Positions 20,589-30,961 of a stretch of 64,000 nucleotides of DNA are shown here, in pieces. The position numbers and the translations under genes are program-made. The stretch's first letter is position 1; the number at the start of each line of letters is the position of its first letter. Source of the DNA: Raffaelea ambrosiae. Its lineage: Eukaryota > Ascomycota > Sordariomycetes > Ophiostomatales > Ophiostomataceae. The DNA is taken from assembly GCA_002778195.1 (NCBI GenBank), contig PCDI01000007.1, positions 1,785,337 to 1,849,336 of the forward strand. The letters run 5' to 3'. Under the pieces are notes generated by a model. That model did no database searches. It was not told where the DNA came from and saw nothing but the letters and a program-made list of their open reading frames with translations.

Positions 20589-23436
20589 ATGCTTCCAAAT
20601 GCCAGTCGTCTGCTGCCCAGACGCAACAGGGCAGCCCTCGCATGCAATGCCTGCAGGAAGGTCAAGTCCAAGGTACGTCGCGTCTGATACAGCGCTGCGA
20701 CAGCTGCGACAGCTGCGACAGCAGCCTGAAGCCGGGGAAAACGCCTCACCGCTGACGTTTCCAGTGCGATGGCGAGCGCCCGGCCTGCAGCCGCTGTGCG
20801 CGGCAGAACTCCGAGTGTGTCTACACCCAAAACGTGAACGACAAGAGGATGGGTCGCCAGGAAGAGCGCAGGTATGTTTGTGTTTGCTGAAGATCCCTGA
20901 AGAAACCAAAAAAAAAAAAAAAAAAAAAAGAGGAAGAGCTGCTCATGCCAACTTGGGGACCTTTTTTTTTCCGCCGCCCAGAGCACACATCGCATTGAAG
21001 CGCAAGGTCAGCGAGCTCGAGGCTCGGCTGGCCAGCTCCAGCACAGAGCCGGTGGCCGGCGGCGAGGGTCCGGAAGAGCGGCCGTCGCCGGCGCAAGGCA
21101 GCACGGGTGGTCTGTCGGACACCGGAAGTCGGGGGACCGGCTCGGCCATCGACACGCTAGCAACCGGCGCCTTTGACCACAAACCGTCGGCCGAGATTGG
21201 CTACTTTGGTGGGTTTCCCCGACCAAGTGTTTATTTCTTTTATTTCTTTTATTTTTTATTTTTATTTTTTTATTTTGGAACCTCCTCGACTCACCCGTTC
21301 ACAGGCCCGACGTCCAACCATGCCATGTTCCGAGCCGTCACAACGGCCATGGTCAACTCGGGATACCGTCTCACGCTTCTGCGGCAACAGGACAGCGACA
21401 AGCAAGATGCCAGCGTGGACAGCGGCGACCCGCAGGTGCAGCCAACGCCGTTCAACGGCCCGACCGCGGATGTTGGCCGCCCAGGCCACGACAACGGCGG
21501 CGGAATGGACGCGCTCTACCCCAGTCCCCTGATCGCCCGGCAATGGATTACGCTCTTTTTCGATACCGTGGGCGCCGTCTTGCCCTACGTCAGCGAGGCG
21601 TCGCTGCTGGTCCAGATCGATGCGGCCGGACCACGGCTGGAGAGCAACCGCATTGCACCGCGCCCGCTGGAGGCTCTGCTGACCATTGTTTTTGCCCATG
21701 CCCTGGCGGCCACGGGCAAGGACAACATGGCCGAGCCGTTCTACCACCGGGCTGTGTTGCTGCTGCTGATGGAGGAGCAGGCCGTCAGCAACCCCACGCT
21801 GCAAACCGTCCAGGCACTTCTTCTTCTGGGAAGCTTCCAGCAGAACAGCCAGCGGGCGATGGCCAGTCTGACATCGCATGCGCTCGTCGTCAAAGCCTGC
21901 TACCAGCTGGGTCTGCACTCGCCATCGTCCTACGAAGGCCTCAACACCTCCGACAAAGAGCTGCATGCGAAGCTCTGGTTTGCCGTGGTCAACCAAGACA
22001 TGTACGTTTTTTTTTTTTCCTCTTTTTTTCCCTCTTTTTTTCCTTCTTTTTCCTTCTTCTTCCTTTTTCTTCTTTTTTCGTGATCTAAACCAGCAGTCTA
22101 ACATTGTCCAGGATCCTTGCCACCGCTCTGGGTCGTCCGTGCCTGATTCCGCCACAGTACGTCCGGTACCAAATACTGAACAATGTCGTACCTGAGCACA
22201 TTGCCGTGACCGGACTCTCCCTTCCGTCGTCCATAGAAAACATTGTCTATTTCAGACACATCTCGTATGCGACCACACCCCCAACTTCAGCCGGCATACT
22301 TTTGAACTGACCACGGTTAGATCACTACACCAAATCATGGGCTTTGCGGTGGACTCCATCTACGGCTCCAACATTGGCTCCATGTCCGAGCTGACGCCGA
22401 CCGAGCTCAACGCCAAAACCACCGAGCTGCTCTTTCGCCTGCAGGCATGGCACGACAACATCAAGCCGTTCTATGTCCTCCCGGGCGACGTCGACATGAG
22501 CCTCTGGCCGTCTTCCAAGTTCCACTCGGAGCGGTACGCCATCATGCTGTCCATCTACTACCACAAGACGGTCCTGCTCGCCTGCATGCCGCTTCTGAAC
22601 GCCGTCATGGAGTCTGTCACAGACAGCACAACAAAGAACGACGCCGCCCTGAACGAGTTCGTGTTCAGTCTCTCGGCACCTCTGCTCAAGCAGGAGCTGC
22701 AATCCATGCGCGACTACGAGCAACTCGTAAATGGGATCCTGCAGTACCAGCCGGCATTCTTCAAAAAGAATGCTGTTTGGTGGGTGTGCAATTTCATTTG
22801 TAGGTTTCCCTCCAGCAGAAAACGGGTCTGCAGGTCTTCCGAAATAAACAAAAAAAAAAAAAAAAAAAAACTAACCAGTCCCGCAGCACTTACCAGGTCA
22901 CTCAACTTGTTTGCATTTTATCTGGTGTGTCTCTTGTCACAGACCATGCCCACAGCCTTGGGTACGACAGCTGCCGAGCTGGAAGCGCTTCTGCTCGAGG
23001 CCCTGAAAATCTTGAAGAGTGTCGGAGGCACGAGCATGATGAGTCTCAAAGCCCACCAGTGCTTGCAGCGGTACCTCTATCTGGCCAGAGCCATTGGTAT
23101 GATGCCTCGACCACCCTCCCTCTCTTTTTTTTTTTCACTGAGATCCGAGCTAACATGCTGCTTCCCGCAGCTCCACACAACTCTGAGCCGTCATCCAGAA
23201 TGGCCAGGCCGGCGAACCCAGACGAACTGTTCCACGACGCACAGAACAGCTTCATCTCCTCTGGAATGTTCCTGTGGGATGGGTTTCCCGATGCCGGCAT
23301 GACACAGGTGGGAGACATCTTTTATCAGCACGTGGAGGGCGACTTTATGAGCACTACGGGCCTTGGTCCGGACCAAGGGAACGTGGCATTTGATTCTACG
23401 GGCATGGTCTTGCATAATGCGAGTCACGGAATGTAA
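20589..23436 (+). CDS. Zn(2)Cys(6) fungal transcription factor 2
   Basis: Predicted nuclear regulator of 716 residues in eight exons: 20589-20672, 20765-20871, 20982-21208, 21305-22001, 22112-22264, 22321-22783, 22943-23096, 23171-23436. The cluster CNACRKVKSK-C...CSRC...C has cysteines at residues 19, 22, 29, 36, 39 and 46, and the first intron cuts it just before the third cysteine. A coiled-coil dimerisation segment follows (AHIALKRKVSELEARLAS). The large middle domain (SPLIARQWITLFFDTVGAVLPYV, LQTVQALLLLGSFQQN, HALVVKACYQLGLHSP) is a fungal-specific regulatory domain of the XlnR/Gal4-like type. Several introns carry long homopolymers (A-runs near 20909 and 22850). The exon 6-7 join is the least certain. 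It faces monooxygenase B, about 450 bp away. Confidence 0.8.
20694..20720. repeat. Three tandem copies of GCTGCGACA inside an intron
   Basis: Three perfect 9-bp units within the first intron of regulator 2. The intron boundaries are unaffected. Confidence 0.85.
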
Positions 23437-23884
23437 TTGTATAACGATTTCGGCGAATGTATATGTATTGTATTGGGTACAGGGTTAGAATGGCAATGAC
23501 AGCGATGTCTTATTGCTCTCCGTGGATTTGCTACAGGTCTTCGAGCTCCCATCTGCAGTTTTGTATTTTCTGGACCGGTGCTTTTGAATGACGGGGCCGG
23601 CGAGGTCGGTCTGTACGTCATGGTCTGCTTCTCATCCTTGTTGTCGTTGTTTGTTTTATAGAAGACGCTGCCAAAGTGGCTGCGATGGAATAGTGGGACC
23701 CTTACTCGGCTGGCCAGCCACAGCAAGACTGTACACTTTGTCCGCTACAGGTGGAAACAGAAACGAAAGAAGAAAGAGAAAAGAAAAGAAAAAGAAACAA
23801 TCAAATTCGGAAAAAGTCAAATTTAAGAAAAAATCAAATTTGCTACCTTGCATAAATACACAAAAAAAAACAAGTCCCAAAAGT
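23437..23884. other. Intergenic between convergent genes
   Basis: The 3' flanks of regulator 2 and monooxygenase B. It contains an A-rich stretch (about 23756-23875) that probably holds the polyadenylation region. No gene was seen. Confidence 0.5.
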
Positions 23885-25328
23885 TCATGGCATGCATTCG
23901 TACAGCCCGTCAAACATGCTCGCGGCCAATTTCATGCAGTCGTGCGAGTAGATCATCTGCTGCACCTCGGGCGACGCCCACTTGTCCGGCACGTTCTTGC
24001 CCGTCGCCTTGGACTCGGCAAACAGCCGGTCGCGCTCCTCCTTGGCCTTGCTGTCGCCCAGGTGCAGGGTCCGCCCGGACAGCGCGGCCAGGTCGACCAG
24101 CGTGCTGGTGCGCTTCTTGCGCACGAACTCGTAGATCCGCAGGCACCGGTTGAAGGCGTCGGGCGTGGCCGCGGGGGCGCGTGCGAGCACCTCGGCCAGC
24201 ACGGCGGCGTCCTCGACGGCCAGGGCGGCGCCCTGGTTGAGGTGCGGGAGGGTCGGGTGGCAGGCGTCGCCGAGGAGGGCGACGGCGTGGTGCACCCACG
24301 TGGCCAGCGGCTTGTGGTTGCGCAGCTTCCACTCGCAGACCTCGCCGTCGGGCACGAGGTCCATGAGGCGGTGGACGAGCGGGCAGAAGTCGTGGAAGAC
24401 GGCAAACATGTCCCGTTTGGAGCCGCGCGTCGTGTACGTGGCCGAGGGCGCCGCGGCAAAGTGCAGGTCGGGCTGGGTCGAGGACATGTTGTAGATGGTC
24501 TTGCCCTCGACCGGGTAGGCAATCCAGTGGCGCTTCTCGCCGATCCACCGGGTGACCTGGTTGCTGTCGATGAGCGCGAGCATCTCCGGGTCGTCGGCCA
24601 TCTTGGCGCGCGGAATCATGATGCGGTAGGCCGCCTGGCCCGTGTCGGCCACGGCGTCCGTGTACCCGAGCGCGCCCATCATCTGGTCGCGTGTGCGGGA
24701 CTTGACGCCGTCGGCGGCCAGCAGGATGTCGCACTCGACCTGGTACGGCGTGCCGTCGCGCGGCCGGACGGTGAACTGCACCGTGGGCTCGAACGCGTCG
24801 ATCCTCTCGAGCGAGCTGGCAAAGTGGAACTGGATGGCCGCCTCTTTCTTGCAGGCGTCAAAGATGCTGCCCGCCAGGGTGGCCCTGTGGCCGGTACAGT
24901 GTGGGTAGCCGTACTTCTTGCGAATGTCGGGCATGTTGACGTGTGTGAGCTCCTCGTTGGTCGCGCCATCTTTTTTTTGTTTTTTTTTACCAGTCAATAT
25001 AAATGGTCTGCGTAAAGAGTCTGTTCTTTTTGTTCATCAACGGGGGAAACTCACTTCGGATGCTGGCCTCCAAGACATCTGTGGCCTGCTTCTCAATGGG
25101 CTCCCAACATCCCAGCCGCGACAGAATGCGGACCAGGTTGGGCGCCAGCTGGATGCCCGCGCCGACAAACCCAAGGTTTGAAGCCGTCTCAAAAACCTGG
25201 ATGTTCGTAAACCCCTTCTTTGCCAGGGCCAAGGCCGAGGCAAGGCCGCCCATGCCTGCGCCAATAATGGCGACGCGGGCGTCGGTCACGGCCGGCTGTT
25301 GTGCCTCGTTGCTCTGCTGGATAGCCAT
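23885..25328 (-). CDS. FAD-dependent aromatic monooxygenase B (salicylate hydroxylase-like)
   Basis: Second class A flavoprotein monooxygenase of the cluster, 452 residues. Exons on the minus strand are 25328-25055 and 24969-23885; the 85-bp intron has a GTGAGT donor and a long A-rich 3' end. The FAD motif GAGMGG is at residues 23-28. AGIQLAPNLVRIL, LLAADGVKSRTRDQM and LLGDACHPTLPHLNQGAALAVEDAAVLAEVL are the remaining flavin-binding signatures. It clearly differs from monooxygenase A, so the two are unlikely to be a recent duplication. Likely reaction: NAD(P)H-dependent ring hydroxylation, possibly decarboxylating as in salicylate 1-monooxygenase; the substrate is not determined. It diverges from the 120-residue protein gene across a 700-bp promoter. 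Confidence 0.88.
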
Positions 25329-26026
25329 TGTTGTTTGTTCTGATGGCGCTCGCCCGTCTTTTTTTTTTTTTTCTTCAAGGGGAAGTCTCCAGAGAAAAAT
25401 CGTGATGGTTCACGATGCCGCGACTTATAAGTGACGCTATAGCCATGGGGTCTTGTTTTTTGCACATCGGAATGCCGCTCCGGAATTTGCCAGTATCCCC
25501 CCGGGGCATGACCACCTTGCCGGGAGAACCTTTCACCTATGGTTCTGGATATGGAGAGCGTACGACTGGCTCACATGCCCCGTTCCCCACGATTTGGTGG
25601 TCGGGGTTGTCGAGGGGAAGTGTCTAAGTCGGCAAGTGGAGTTCACAAGGGGCCAATCGGGTTCCAGTCAGCCGCAGCTCTCCCCCATGGACAAGGAGCT
25701 TCCCACACCCCGTAGTTAGCGGTTCTGATCCTTTGGAGCATCGGCGGCCGCGGCGGTGGTGGTGGTGGTGGTGGTGGTGTGGGGGGAAATTGGCGCAGGC
25801 AGGTTCTCCGGCTCTGCGGCAGAGACGATTCAAAAGACTGAAACAATAAAAAGGGAAAGCAAACAAAACTTTCCTGTATTGGATTTGTCTCCTCCGGAAA
25901 ACATTCGATATTCTCTTTCCGAGTCACTCTACCCCAACTCGAGTCAACCAACCACAGCTCACAGTTGCTGTTTGCCGCTTGAGTTACTGAGTTACTATTG
26001 TTTCGAGAAAGTGAGAAGTCGAGAAT
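25329..26026. promoter_or_regulatory. Divergent promoter of monooxygenase B and the 120-residue protein
   Basis: About 700 bp between divergent starts. It holds two direct CGGAAT copies (25468-25473 and 25481-25486), with CCG between them, as expected for a Zn2Cys6 operator. It also holds a GGT-rich tract (about 25753-25780) and TAGTTAGCGG at 25713-25722. A T-run (25359-25371) lies close to the monooxygenase start. Confidence 0.5.
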
Positions 26027-26502
26027 ATGGCTTCCGCCACGCCCGCTGGCCCGTACAAGCTCCTCACGGTCAACAATGCGCCCGCGCGGGCCAAGCTGCT
26101 GATCGGACGCGTGACCACCAACCTCAAGGACCGCTATACGATTGAGCATGTCGGCAACTGCATTTGTATGTCAAGCCGTGGCCGTGGCTGTTGGGTCTCC
26201 AAGCTAACCGGCTGCGCAGCCAAAGACGAGATCGAGGAGAAGGTGAAGGAGCTGCACCCTGACATCATTGTGAGCCCCATCAGCCCTGAACTTCCAAACG
26301 GCGGTGCATCAGTCTGACATGTTTGTAGTGCTGCGCATCCATGTGGACGCCCGAGGAGGCCAAGGAGATGCACGCCATTGCCCGCAACCTCATCCCGGAC
26401 ATCAAGACCTATGCCATTCCCCAGGGTCTGCAAGTCAAGGAGGGCCCAGACGCCATTGTGGCTCACTTGGAGGGTGCATTCCCGAAGCTGCTGTCTGCGT
26501 AA
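26027..26502 (+). CDS. Uncharacterised 120-residue protein
   Basis: Three exons (26027-26165, 26220-26269, 26329-26502) with consistent GT-AG introns give 120 residues, beginning MASATPAGPYKLLTVNNAPA. Predicted alternating strands and helices (AKLLIGRVTTNL, YTIEHVGN, HPDIICCASMWTPEEAKEMHAI, IKTYAIPQGLQV) suggest a compact alpha/beta Rossmann-like domain with a vicinal Cys pair. I do not recognise the family and assign no function. There is no signal peptide or membrane helix. It is divergent from monooxygenase B and convergent with the FAH-family gene (129 bp away), which suggests a role in the same pathway, for example as a small enzyme or accessory protein. Confidence 0.75.
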
Positions 26503-26631
26503 GAAGGGTTTTTTTTTCTGTGAAGAAAAGAATGGGTGAAGGCATTGTAGACAAGATCATAGATATAAATTTCTATTCTATTCTATCAACATCGTCGGGT
26601 GTCTATGTTCTCTAATAGCGCACTACTCTGC

Positions 26632-27878
26632 TTACTCGTTCTGGAAAACATTGACCAGAGTGCCAATGTGCGGCAGAATCTCAACCGTAAACTCGTCGCC
26701 GTCCTTGAGCGTCACCTTGGGCTTCTTGCCCATGCCCACGCCCGCCGGCGTGCCGGTGATGATGAGGGTGCCGGGCAGCAGAGTCGTGCTCTGCGACAGG
26801 AAGCTCACGATTTTTGGCACATTGAAGATGAGGTCGCTGTGATTGGTGTTAGCGGCTGTAGAGACAATAGCCGAGATCGGAGTATGCAAAGTCCAGCTCT
26901 TGATGGGGGAGGGGCTTCTCTTTCAGTAGGGCTTTGTGGGACTCACTCCAGGCCACACTCTTGGAGGACCTCGCCGTTCTTGAGGCCACGGATCTTCAGT
27001 GCAGAAGGGTCGGGGATCACGTCCTTGGAGACAATCGTAGGTCCTGGGAGGCGGTCAGACATCGATTCCATGTATCCTGACACACCCCGGCATCCTGGGA
27101 GACCTACCTATGGGGCATGATCCGTCAAACCCTTTGGAGAAGCACCACTGGGACTGGTTGAGCTGGCTGGTCCGGCTCGAGACGTCATTGCAGGCCGTGT
27201 AGCCCAGCACATAGTCGAGTGCGTCTGCCTCGGACACGTTCTTCGCCGTCTTGCCAATGATGACGCCAAGTTCCGACTCGTAGTCACCGCAGTCGTCCTT
27301 CTGGGTGAGCTTGGGCAGCAAAATTGGCTTTGGCCAAGGGTCGGCCAAAGCAGTGCTTGGTTTCCTGTCGGCCGGTCAGAACAAGCATTTGTTTTCGGTG
27401 CTTGGGAGTGTCTCCCCTACATGAACACAGTTGGGACCTCGGGGATGGCCATGCCAACCTCGGCCGCGTGTTGCTTGTACTTCATAGGTCATCAGCTCAT
27501 GTTCTTTTTTTTTTGTTTTGTTGTTGTTGTTTTTCTTGGACTTGCAGCATACATTCAGTCCAATGCACCGGATGGTCCCGACTTCCTCCATCGACAGAGG
27601 AGACAGAACTCTGTCAATGGTCTCCTGCTTTCCGGTCGACGCACCAGGCGCCAGCACAGACGGGCCGGTGAAGGCTGTCACCAGCACCTCTGCGCCTTTG
27701 CGAAGGGCGGCGCCGACATCGAGAGTTGCGTCGGCGGGCTCGCCAATCAGAACGGCATTTGGGTTGCCTTTGGGGATGAACCGCACTAGGCCTGTTTGTT
27801 TCCGGGCATGTGTCAGTAAAAAACGCCACAGGGAAAGCCCATTCGCAACCACCTACGTTTGAAAGCCGGCAGAGACAT
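26632..27878 (-). CDS. Fumarylacetoacetate hydrolase family enzyme
   Basis: Six exons on the minus strand (27878-27857, 27791-27553, 27479-27421, 27364-27108, 27043-26947, 26836-26632) give 292 residues. The family cleaves acylpyruvates (fumarylacetoacetate, fumarylpyruvate) or decarboxylates oxaloacetate, using Mg2+. Recognisable parts are the N-terminal KRLVRFIPKGNPNAVLIGEP, WPKPILLPKL, the metal-binding DYESELGVIIGK segment with its Glu residues, YTACNDVSSR, KGFDGSCPIGPTIV and STTLLPGTLIITGTPAGVGMG. The length is that of FAHD1/fumarylpyruvate-hydrolase-type proteins, shorter than tyrosine-pathway FAH. In a cluster with two aromatic monooxygenases it is a good candidate for the final acylpyruvate cleavage. 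Confidence 0.87.
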
Positions 27879-28452
27879 TGTATGTTTCTTTTTGTCTTTT
27901 TTTGTCTCTTTCTCGGTTTCCTTTTCCGGGTGTCTACAGTATTCGAATCCGCAGTATCGCCTGATTTGGGGAACAAAGTCATTCCATGGAGTCGGGAAAA
28001 CAATCAAAGTTGCCCAGCCCCGGAGCTCTCTCACTGAATTTGTAGTCAGTTGCCAAGAGCTGGGGAGCTGTTACTTGCTAGCTTGGGGAGCTTGTGGAGA
28101 GCCGATCCGAGGGGGCAGATAGGCCACTTGGTGCATCCAGCCAATGGGTTTAAAGATTGCCGCAACGCATCCCTCTAACCCGTCCACCCAAGACTGCCGA
28201 AACGTACCCCGACTCGGGACCCCGACTTGCAGCCCTGTACGACCGAGGGAACTACTAATGTAATATAACCGCACTGGCTCATAGTCCCCGGCGTGACTTA
28301 CACCACCTGCAAGAAAGAGTTGGTGTATTTACACGCATGGCCTCCATTCTGTATATGTAGTCGAGTATTAGCGTCAGCTTGCTTGGCAAACGGAACAAGT
28401 ACGCACACACGCACGCACACACACACACACACACAGCATCGCATAGTCAGCC
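27879..28452. promoter_or_regulatory. Divergent promoter, FAH enzyme and DUF3500 gene, with CA microsatellite
   Basis: About 575 bp between divergent starts. A (CA)n tract runs from about 28402 to 28435, directly before the DUF3500 start. No further element was recognised. Confidence 0.5.
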
Positions 28453-29802
28453 ATGGCTCCGGCTAGTGAGAGCCCTTTCCGGAGCTTCCTCCCCGACTTG
28501 AGCATCGAGAGGTTCACGGTGATGAAGGGCCAGAATGCCCACGAGTATGCCCAGACCTTCAAAGAAGGAGGCAAGCCGCCATGGATCCATGCTCTGTGGA
28601 AGCATTGGGTCACCCTCCGCGACGAGCCCTTCAAAGGGGTCACGAGCGACGGTAGGTGGCGTCGGCCAGACCAAAGAATAGCACTGCTTCAAGGGGATCC
28701 GTTCTCTTTTGCTTACTTCTTTTCCATAGGCAAGGTGAGAGATGGCCTGTTCCAGCTCCAAGACGAGGGCATCCCGATGGAAGATATCGTTGCGGCCGCA
28801 GATGCATTCATTGCCAAGCTCAGCCCAGCACAGAAGGAGCGGACAATCTACCACATCGACTCGCCAGAGTGGCGCACCTGGTCCAATCCAGAGTTTCTGC
28901 TCAGCGACAAGGGTGTCCGGCTGGACGAAATCAGCGCCGAGCTGCGCGAGGCTGCCATGGAGGTCCTGAGGGCGTCGCTGTCTCCAGAGGGGTACGACAA
29001 GGCGGTGGGGGCGATGCGCATCAACGGCTTCCTCGGCGACCTGGTGCACTCGCCAGCCGTCATGAACGAGTTTTCGTACAACTTTGTCCTGTTCGGCGCA
29101 GCCCCGTCGGCCACAGCCCCCTGGGGCTTCTCGTTCTATGGACATCACCTGTGTCTGAACGCGTTCTTCTACAGGCGACAGATGATCCTGTCTCCGTGGT
29201 TCACGGGTGCGGAGCCGAACCTCATCGACGACGGGCCATACAAGGGCACGCGCATCATGGCGACCGAAGAGGCGATTGGCCTGCAGCTCATGCAATCGCT
29301 GCCCGCGGACCAGCAGGCCAAGGCGCAGATCTTCAAGGAGATGCACGACCCCAAGATGCCGCATGGTCGCTGGAACCACGACGACCAGAGGCACCTGTGC
29401 GGCGCCTACCGTGACAACCGGGTGGTGCCGTACGAGGGCGTCCTGGTGACGGATCTGGATGCCGAGGCCCAGGCAAAGATAGTGGGCATCCTGGAGGCGT
29501 ATCTGAGCTACCTGCCGGCCCAGGCACGCAAATTGCGGCTGGAGCAGATGCAGTCGTGGTTTCCCGAGACGTACTTTTGCTGGATTGGGGGGTTCTCGGA
29601 CACGGACCCGTTCTACTATCGCGTGCAGAGCCCCGTGGTGATTGTCGAGTTCGACCACCACTCGGGCGTCTTCTTGACCAACAAGGAACCGGCCAAGTTC
29701 CACATCCACACACTGCTGCGCACGCCGAACGGGGGCGACTACGGGATGGCGCTGCGGCCTCTGATACCAATGAAGGACCAGAGCTTCATCTGGGAAGGGT
29801 GA
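28453..29802 (+). CDS. DUF3500 family protein
   Basis: Two exons (28453-28651 and 28730-29802) give 423 residues. The sequence matches what I know of DUF3500 proteins: YHIDSPEWRTWSNPE, the NEFSYNFVLFGAAPSATAPWGF block, GHHLCLNAFFYRRQM, SPWFTGAEPN, and a C-terminal QSPVVIVEFDHHSGVF followed by HIHTLLRTPNGGDYG. These His/Asp-rich segments suggest metal or small-molecule binding, but no function is established to my knowledge. The intron (28652-28729) is 78 bp with no stop, so retention would add 26 residues in frame; clear GTAGGT and CATAG sites and the insertion's unusual composition favour splicing. Its place beside the FAH enzyme suggests a metabolic role. Confidence 0.83.
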   Translation: MAPASESPFRSFLPDLSIERFTVMKGQNAHEYAQTFKEGGKPPWIHALWKHWVTLRDEPFKGVTSDGRWRRPDQRIALLQGDPFSFAYFFSIGKVRDGLFQLQDEGIPMEDIVAAADAFIAKLSPAQKERTIYHIDSPEWRTWSNPEFLLSDKGVRLDEISAELREAAMEVLRASLSPEGYDKAVGAMRINGFLGDLVHSPAVMNEFSYNFVLFGAAPSATAPWGFSFYGHHLCLNAFFYRRQMILSPWFTGAEPNLIDDGPYKGTRIMATEEAIGLQLMQSLPADQQAKAQIFKEMHDPKMPHGRWNHDDQRHLCGAYRDNRVVPYEGVLVTDLDAEAQAKIVGILEAYLSYLPAQARKLRLEQMQSWFPETYFCWIGGFSDTDPFYYRVQSPVVIVEFDHHSGVFLTNKEPAKFHIHTLLRTPNGGDYGMALRPLIPMKDQSFIWEG

Positions 29803-30961
29803 CAAAGGGGAGGGGGGTCTTTGGCATGGTGACAAATACGGGCTACATGAGATGGAAGTTCGGCAGTTGGTCTTGATCCTATGCAAACGTGACCGGATCG
29901 GTGAGACGTTGTGCCTGCAGAACCGGACGAGTGTGACAGAACACGGACAGCGGAAATGCAGGGATCCGTGCAGACCGGATACAAAAGGGGGAGCGACTGG
30001 GAGGGTCCACTAATAACAAGATAGTTAGCGGGCAGACGGGGTGAGGAGACGGGGGGTGGGGCTAGTCTGTAGGAATACGATGGTTCGCATTGCGTCTATG
30101 GGCGTCTTTCGTTGTTTCTGTATTGTTTGCGACGTGTTCATGGGCCCGGCAGGGCTGTTCGGCAAAAGAACAGGCCGAAAAGGACTCCAGACGGCCTGAC
30201 CGAACCCCGTAGAGCCCCCCCAAATATACGCAACTCCAGGAAAGACCAACCTTGCACACGGACGAAAGGGAAGGGCAAGACTTCGCGTGGGCTTCTCGGA
30301 TTCTCCCATGATAGCCACCAGAGCACCGCCGTGCATGATCGTGCTGGACGTGTTTGCCAGGGTGGGCATGTCGTCGTCCTCTCCGCACGGTGAATCCGCT
30401 TCCTATTGGGTCGGCGGATCTGGCATATGCCACGCCCCCCCTAACGTAGCGTAATCTGGGGTTTGCGGAGAGCCGGAGGCTGTGGGGGTTCACTGTCAGT
30501 GTAGGTCGCTAGCTCCTTTACCCCAGCATTGATGGTTAGGGTTTTCTCTGGTTGTGCGGAGTCTTGGGGCAGAGGAAGCCGCACGGCCGTGGCGACGTGG
30601 CCGCCATGGTCGGGGGAGGCAGTGACTGACTGGCGTCTGGATTGTGTCGACGGCCGACGAGCATTTAATATCAGACACCCCGGATGCTTTTTCGACGGTG
30701 GGCAGTCCTCGGTTCTGTCTCGTCTTCCTTGTGCTGCACATAGGACCACACAGACACCGGCCGTACCTCCCCCCTGTTTCCACTGTCGCCGCGTCAGCAC
30801 TAGGCAAACTTCTTTGGATGCTGTACAGTCGCTGAAGTCGCTGGACTCGTCAAAAGGCATTCACGTCGTTACCGTCAAGTCCCTGCAGCCGCTGCAACCA
30901 CGGAAGCCGCAAAAAACGAGACACACAGACTCGCCCGCACATCCGCGGTGATCCCGCAGCC
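29803..30961. other. Intergenic region, 1.16 kb
   Basis: The 3' flank of the DUF3500 gene and the promoter of MFS carrier 2. TAGTTAGCGG occurs at 30022-30031. Short frames here show no protein-like features. Confidence 0.5.

Noticed and set aside
23588..25015. 475-codon frame on the plus strand
   Set aside because: Antisense to monooxygenase B. It is open because of GC-rich third codon positions on the real strand, and the translation is Val/Arg/Gly-rich.
27935..27955. Sequence like a tRNA B-box (ATTCGAATCC)
   Set aside because: No matching A-box or foldable acceptor stem nearby. No tRNA, rRNA or CRISPR array was identified anywhere in the window.
28402..28435. CA repeat considered as part of the DUF3500 coding region
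   Set aside because: It ends before the ATG at 28453 and would encode His/Thr runs unlike the family; treated as a promoter microsatellite.
28447..29886. 479-codon minus-strand frame
   Set aside because: Antisense to the DUF3500 gene, whose protein sequence is clearly recognisable.
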